DNA of 64,000 bases from Blumeriella jaapii (taxonomy: Eukaryota > Ascomycota > Leotiomycetes > Helotiales > Drepanopezizaceae). Under the pieces are notes generated by a model. The model did not search any database and was not told where the DNA came from. It was given only the letters and a program-made list of their open reading frames with translations. Location of the stretch: NCBI GenBank assembly GCA_009599575.1, contig VWND01000007.1:620001-684000 (forward strand), in the 5' to 3' direction. Shown here in pieces: positions 60,904-64,000 of this stretch. Numbering within the stretch: position 1 is the first letter of the stretch; each line of letters starts with the position of its first letter. Made by a program: the position numbers and the translations under genes.

Positions 60904-63900
60904 TCACACCTCATCACTGTCCGAGTCCACGATCTCATCCCCATCATCCCCATCATCATCGTCCGAATCCACCACCAGCGGCGGCGGGCCCCTCCCATGA
61001 TCCAACAGCAAACTATCCGACAACATCTGGCTCCTCGTCAACAGCTGCGAGCTCGCCATCGAGAACGGCACCACCAGGGACTCTGGCCCCTCCTGCTGCT
61101 CGTGGTCGTCATCCCCCACCCCCCGCAGCGGCGGCAGCAGTCTCCCAGGCGTGCTGCTCGGCACCGGACGCGCGGGACTCTCCCAAACGACCTCAACCTC
61201 GACCTCGGCCTGGGAGGACGAGCGTGGCGGCGTGCGTGTCGGGTCCTGCGTCTGCGTCTGCGTCAAATCGACGGTCGTCGCCTGCGACGGCGCGGCGCGC
61301 CTGGATGAAAACCATGCCAGCGACCGCGGGGTCCTGGCGTGCGGGAACGAGGACCCTCTCGCTCTCGCTCCCACCGGCGAGTCGGGGATCCTGCGTCGGG
61401 GGCGTGGCACGACCATCCCATCGTCAGACTCGGAGTCCTCGATCCGATGCGGTGTTGAGGCTGGGACCGGGACCGGGACCTGCGCGGGCTGGGTGAATTG
61501 CTCGACGTTGCTCTGGAGCTGCTCCTGGATCTCTTGCGTGTCGGTCGACGACGACGAGGGGTGGGCCGCCGCCCCCAGCGCTGCTTCTGGGGGAAACAGA
61601 GGTGGGAGGAGGTTCGCCATCAGCTCGTCGATGACGGCCGGTGCCACGCGCGCCGTCTTCGTGGGCGCCATCTTGAGCCAGCCGTTCTCCTTCAGCTCCG
61701 CCAGCGGTTTCGGGTCCGCGAGCTGATACACCTGCAGGATCTCATACGCTCTCCACGTGGATGCCTTCCCGTTGAACTCGACGTTTCCCAAACCCGTGTT
61801 TTCCGTGATCTCGCCTGGCTTCTTGGCGGGCCCGATCTCTGCCATGTACTGTAGAGCCGTCACGGGCTTGGTTTCGTACAGCCAGATCCGCGCGACGTTG
61901 TGAGGCAGCGCGTAGGCACGCATCTCGTGGTTCTTCTTGCCACGGACGATGTTGGTTACGTTGGAAGGGTGGACTGAGACGAAGACGTCGGATTCTGCTG
62001 TCCGTGAAGCCATCGATCGGATGTGTTGCGTGGAAAGCCTTTGGCTCTCAAGATACTGTGTCTTCTCTGCAGCGCTCTCGTCTTGCGATAAGTTGTCGTC
62101 GTCCTCTTCTGATAAGTTGTCGTCATCCTCTTCATCGTGATCGTGCTCCTTCTCCTTTTCTTCGTCTCTATGCGCATGTTCTGTGGCTTGGGTTCGCAGT
62201 GGTTCCACTGTGCTCAACATCCGATCAGCTTCGTGCTGTGTCTCCAGCCCCAGATCCCCATAGCACGTCTCCGGCTCTTCCTGCATCTCATCCTCGGGAT
62301 CCGAGACTTCTCTTTCTCCATCTCGCGCACCCGTGGTGTCAAGGACAGGCGATCCTGGTGGCATAGGGAACGTCTCTCGATCATCGACCTCACTATGGCG
62401 GTCGAGATCCACTGACTCCGGCGCTTCTTGATCTTTTCTCTCGTCGTGCGTAGCATTACCGCTGCCGCCATGACCAGGTTTGGTGGATCCTGGCAAATCT
62501 TCTAGATTTTTCGGTTTTCTATGCGATGCAATGAGATCGAGATCACCGCCAGCTTCTGCAACGAGAGTCGCGGCGTCATCTTGTCGAACATCATCCATCA
62601 AATCCTCTTCGCTCTCCGCATCCGAGTCCTCAACCACCGTCCTCTGGCCAAGGAACTTTCTAGGTGCAGGTTCTCGACTTGTCTGCACCGCAGTGACCTG
62701 CTGCAGCTCCTCGCCTCTTTCGCCCCTATGTTCAAGGGTAATATACTGAAATGGCGAGTTCCCAGTTGCCTGTGACATGTCCAATGGCCGTGGCTCTTCC
62801 CCCCTACTCCCACCATTTTTTGTCGGATATTGAGACGGAGGCTCCGGATCAGGTTGTGATGCGAACAACGACAAGGATTGCTCGCCCCCATCGTCCTCAT
62901 CTTTATCATGCCGAGCAACACGTTTCGCTCTTAGTTTCGGCGTCCCTATCCTCTTCAAGGACGGGCTCCTCGGCTCTAGCTCCTCCTCCTCATCTTCATC
63001 ATTAGGCAACGCCCATCTAACACTCTTTGCCGGACTCAGCCTCTTCACCGGACTCGAGAGCAGCCTGTTCGTCACCTGGCTCTCATCCTCAGTCGCAAAC
63101 GTATCTCTCACCTCCAGCACAGGCAGCTTCTCCGGACTGGCCGCCGACCTCCGCTCGCCCACACGAACATTGAACGGAATAGCGATATTCGGCGACGTGT
63201 CCTTCAACGGCGACCTCCTCACCGATCCCTTAGAAGGCAGGGAGAGTGGTGTTCCAGCGGGCGATTGCGAGGATGGGATCTCGAGAGCTACGATCTTCCG
63301 GCGTGGCGTCTGCGGCGGTGGCATTTCTTTGCTCGGCGACCGTCCCTTCTGTGTATCCTTCCCCCCTCCTGCCGCCTTTCCTTTCCCTGACGAACTTGCT
63401 CTCGACGCCACGCCAGCTTTGGCTTGGGACACCTTCACCGGCGACGAAGGAGGTCCCGTCTGTGACGAACTCGGCACATCCCAAATCGACCGCCTCTCTC
63501 CCTCTTCCTGCCCCTCTTCCTGCCGTAGCTCTTGCTCTCCCTCATCACGCCCGTCCTCATCCACAGCCGAGCTAAAGCTCCAGTTATGCATCTGCGTCAG
63601 ATGCTGCGTATGCCAATCCTTCTTCCCGCTCCCACTCGCACTCGCACTCCCGTTCAGCACACCCCCCCTCCGTGTTCCTCCTCTTCAATCCCTTCCCCCC
63701 CGGCCTCCTCGCCACAGCCTCATGATCCCCATCCCCATGCCCACCCTTCTCCTCCCCCTCTCCTCCCCCTCTCCCTCATCACCACTCCCCCCCTCCCCTC
63801 CGCCTCCCTCACCAAACATCACCCCCCCATCCCCATCCCACATCTGCGTCAGCGTCTCCTGCTTCGGGATCCGCTTCGTCGCCCGCCTGCCGTACGTCGT

Positions 63901-64000
63901 CGTTGAGCGGATCCGCTTTCGGGGCGCGGGCAGCCGCGTCTGGGCGAGCGGCGTGCTGGCTGTGTAGACGCGGTCCGGGGGCGCGCTGATGCGTGCTCTT
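60904..64000 (-). CDS. Large nuclear-type protein with PUA/ASCH-like domain (5' partial, frame break near 63665)
   Basis: The frame 63687-60904 is open for about 925 codons without introns and has no ATG at its upstream end. Disordered Ser/Pro/Glu/Lys-rich sequence leads to a compact domain at about nt 62010-61600: SDVFVSVHPSNVTNIVRGKK, NHEMRAYALPHNVARIWLYE, TKPVTALQYMAEIGPAKKPG and GLGNVEFNGK...AYEILQVYQL. This matches, from memory, a PUA/ASCH-like fold found in fungal proteins sometimes labelled AT DNA-binding; such folds bind modified bases or RNA. The tail ends in an acidic DSDDDDGDDGDEIVDSDSDE. Repeated SPVK/SPLK/SPAK motifs look like CDK sites. Upstream (64000-63670) a different frame is coding-like (RARISAPPDRVYTASTPLAQ, PAPRKRIRSTTTYGRRATKR). 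The two would join in phase if the seven-base C run at 63662-63668 were one base shorter, or through an intron I could not identify. Confidence 0.78.

Noticed and set aside
60729..61726. Plus-strand frames of 165-255 codons
   Set aside because: Antisense to the PUA/ASCH-like gene; Pro/Ser/Arg composition of a shadow frame.
1..64000. Biosynthetic cluster, mating-type locus, transposon, CRISPR-like array or viral insertion
   Set aside because: No polyketide or peptide synthetase, terpene cyclase, transposase, integrase or reverse transcriptase motif seen; repeats are tandem without unique spacers.

Overview
This window is nuclear DNA of a filamentous ascomycete (Pezizomycotina). Genes carry several short introns with canonical fungal signals (GTAAGT/GTGAGT/GTACGT donors, CTAAC or CTGAC branch points, TAG/CAG acceptors). 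The gene set is ascomycete: ESCRT-0 Hse1, Slm1-type PH protein, Zds1, siderophore transporter, CYP52-like P450, Abd1, Rpn7, LOV photoreceptors. Bacterial operons, phage, transposases, rRNA and CRISPR are not visible. I cannot place it below subphylum level with confidence. Exon coordinates below are my own manual splice models; nearly all keep reading frame across every junction.

Layout. 1-918 (+): C-terminal part of a probable Atg13 (cut by the window edge). 1505-3280 (+): mitochondrial hydroxyacid-oxoacid transhydrogenase. 3281-5354: a 1.2-kb stack of four different micro/minisatellites. 5355-7672 (-): HSE1. 8368-11397 (-): Zds1-type protein with polyglutamine. 12841-14451 (+): Slm1-like F-BAR/PH protein. 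15732-16623: two small putative genes. 17939-19658 (-): cytochrome P450. 22372-24717 (-): an RGS-LOV blue-light receptor. 27799-29655 (+): C2H2/AT-hook nuclear protein. 30325-33005 (-): nine-exon siderophore-iron transporter. 33882-34530 (-): decayed S33 peptidase fragment. 34814-36565 (-): nine-exon fungal multi-pass membrane protein. 36.6-41.3 kb: no intact gene, but several coding-like, frame-broken pieces. 41319-42881 (-): alanine aminotransferase. 44178-44426 (-): small Cys-rich ORF. 45194-46702 (-) and 47037-48657 (+): divergent ABD1 and RPN7. 48.7-51.1 kb: repeat arrays. 51139-52039 (-): Vivid/Envoy-type LOV protein. 52.0-60.9 kb: almost nothing but simple repeats. 60904-64000 (-): PUA/ASCH-like domain nuclear protein running off the right edge.

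How it fits together. Most genes are housekeeping (autophagy, endosomal sorting, TORC2/eisosome signalling, cap methylation, proteasome, amino-acid and hydroxyacid metabolism) and are not a functional cluster. Two independent flavin (LOV) photoreceptors, an RGS-LOV and a VVD-type protein, lie 27 kb apart. A strictly spaced CGAT heptamer array sits about 300 bp upstream of the VVD-type gene and is a candidate light-regulatory element. The other unusual trait is the density of simple repeats, especially tandem/inverted GTACAGTAC-type motifs, in the right half of the window.
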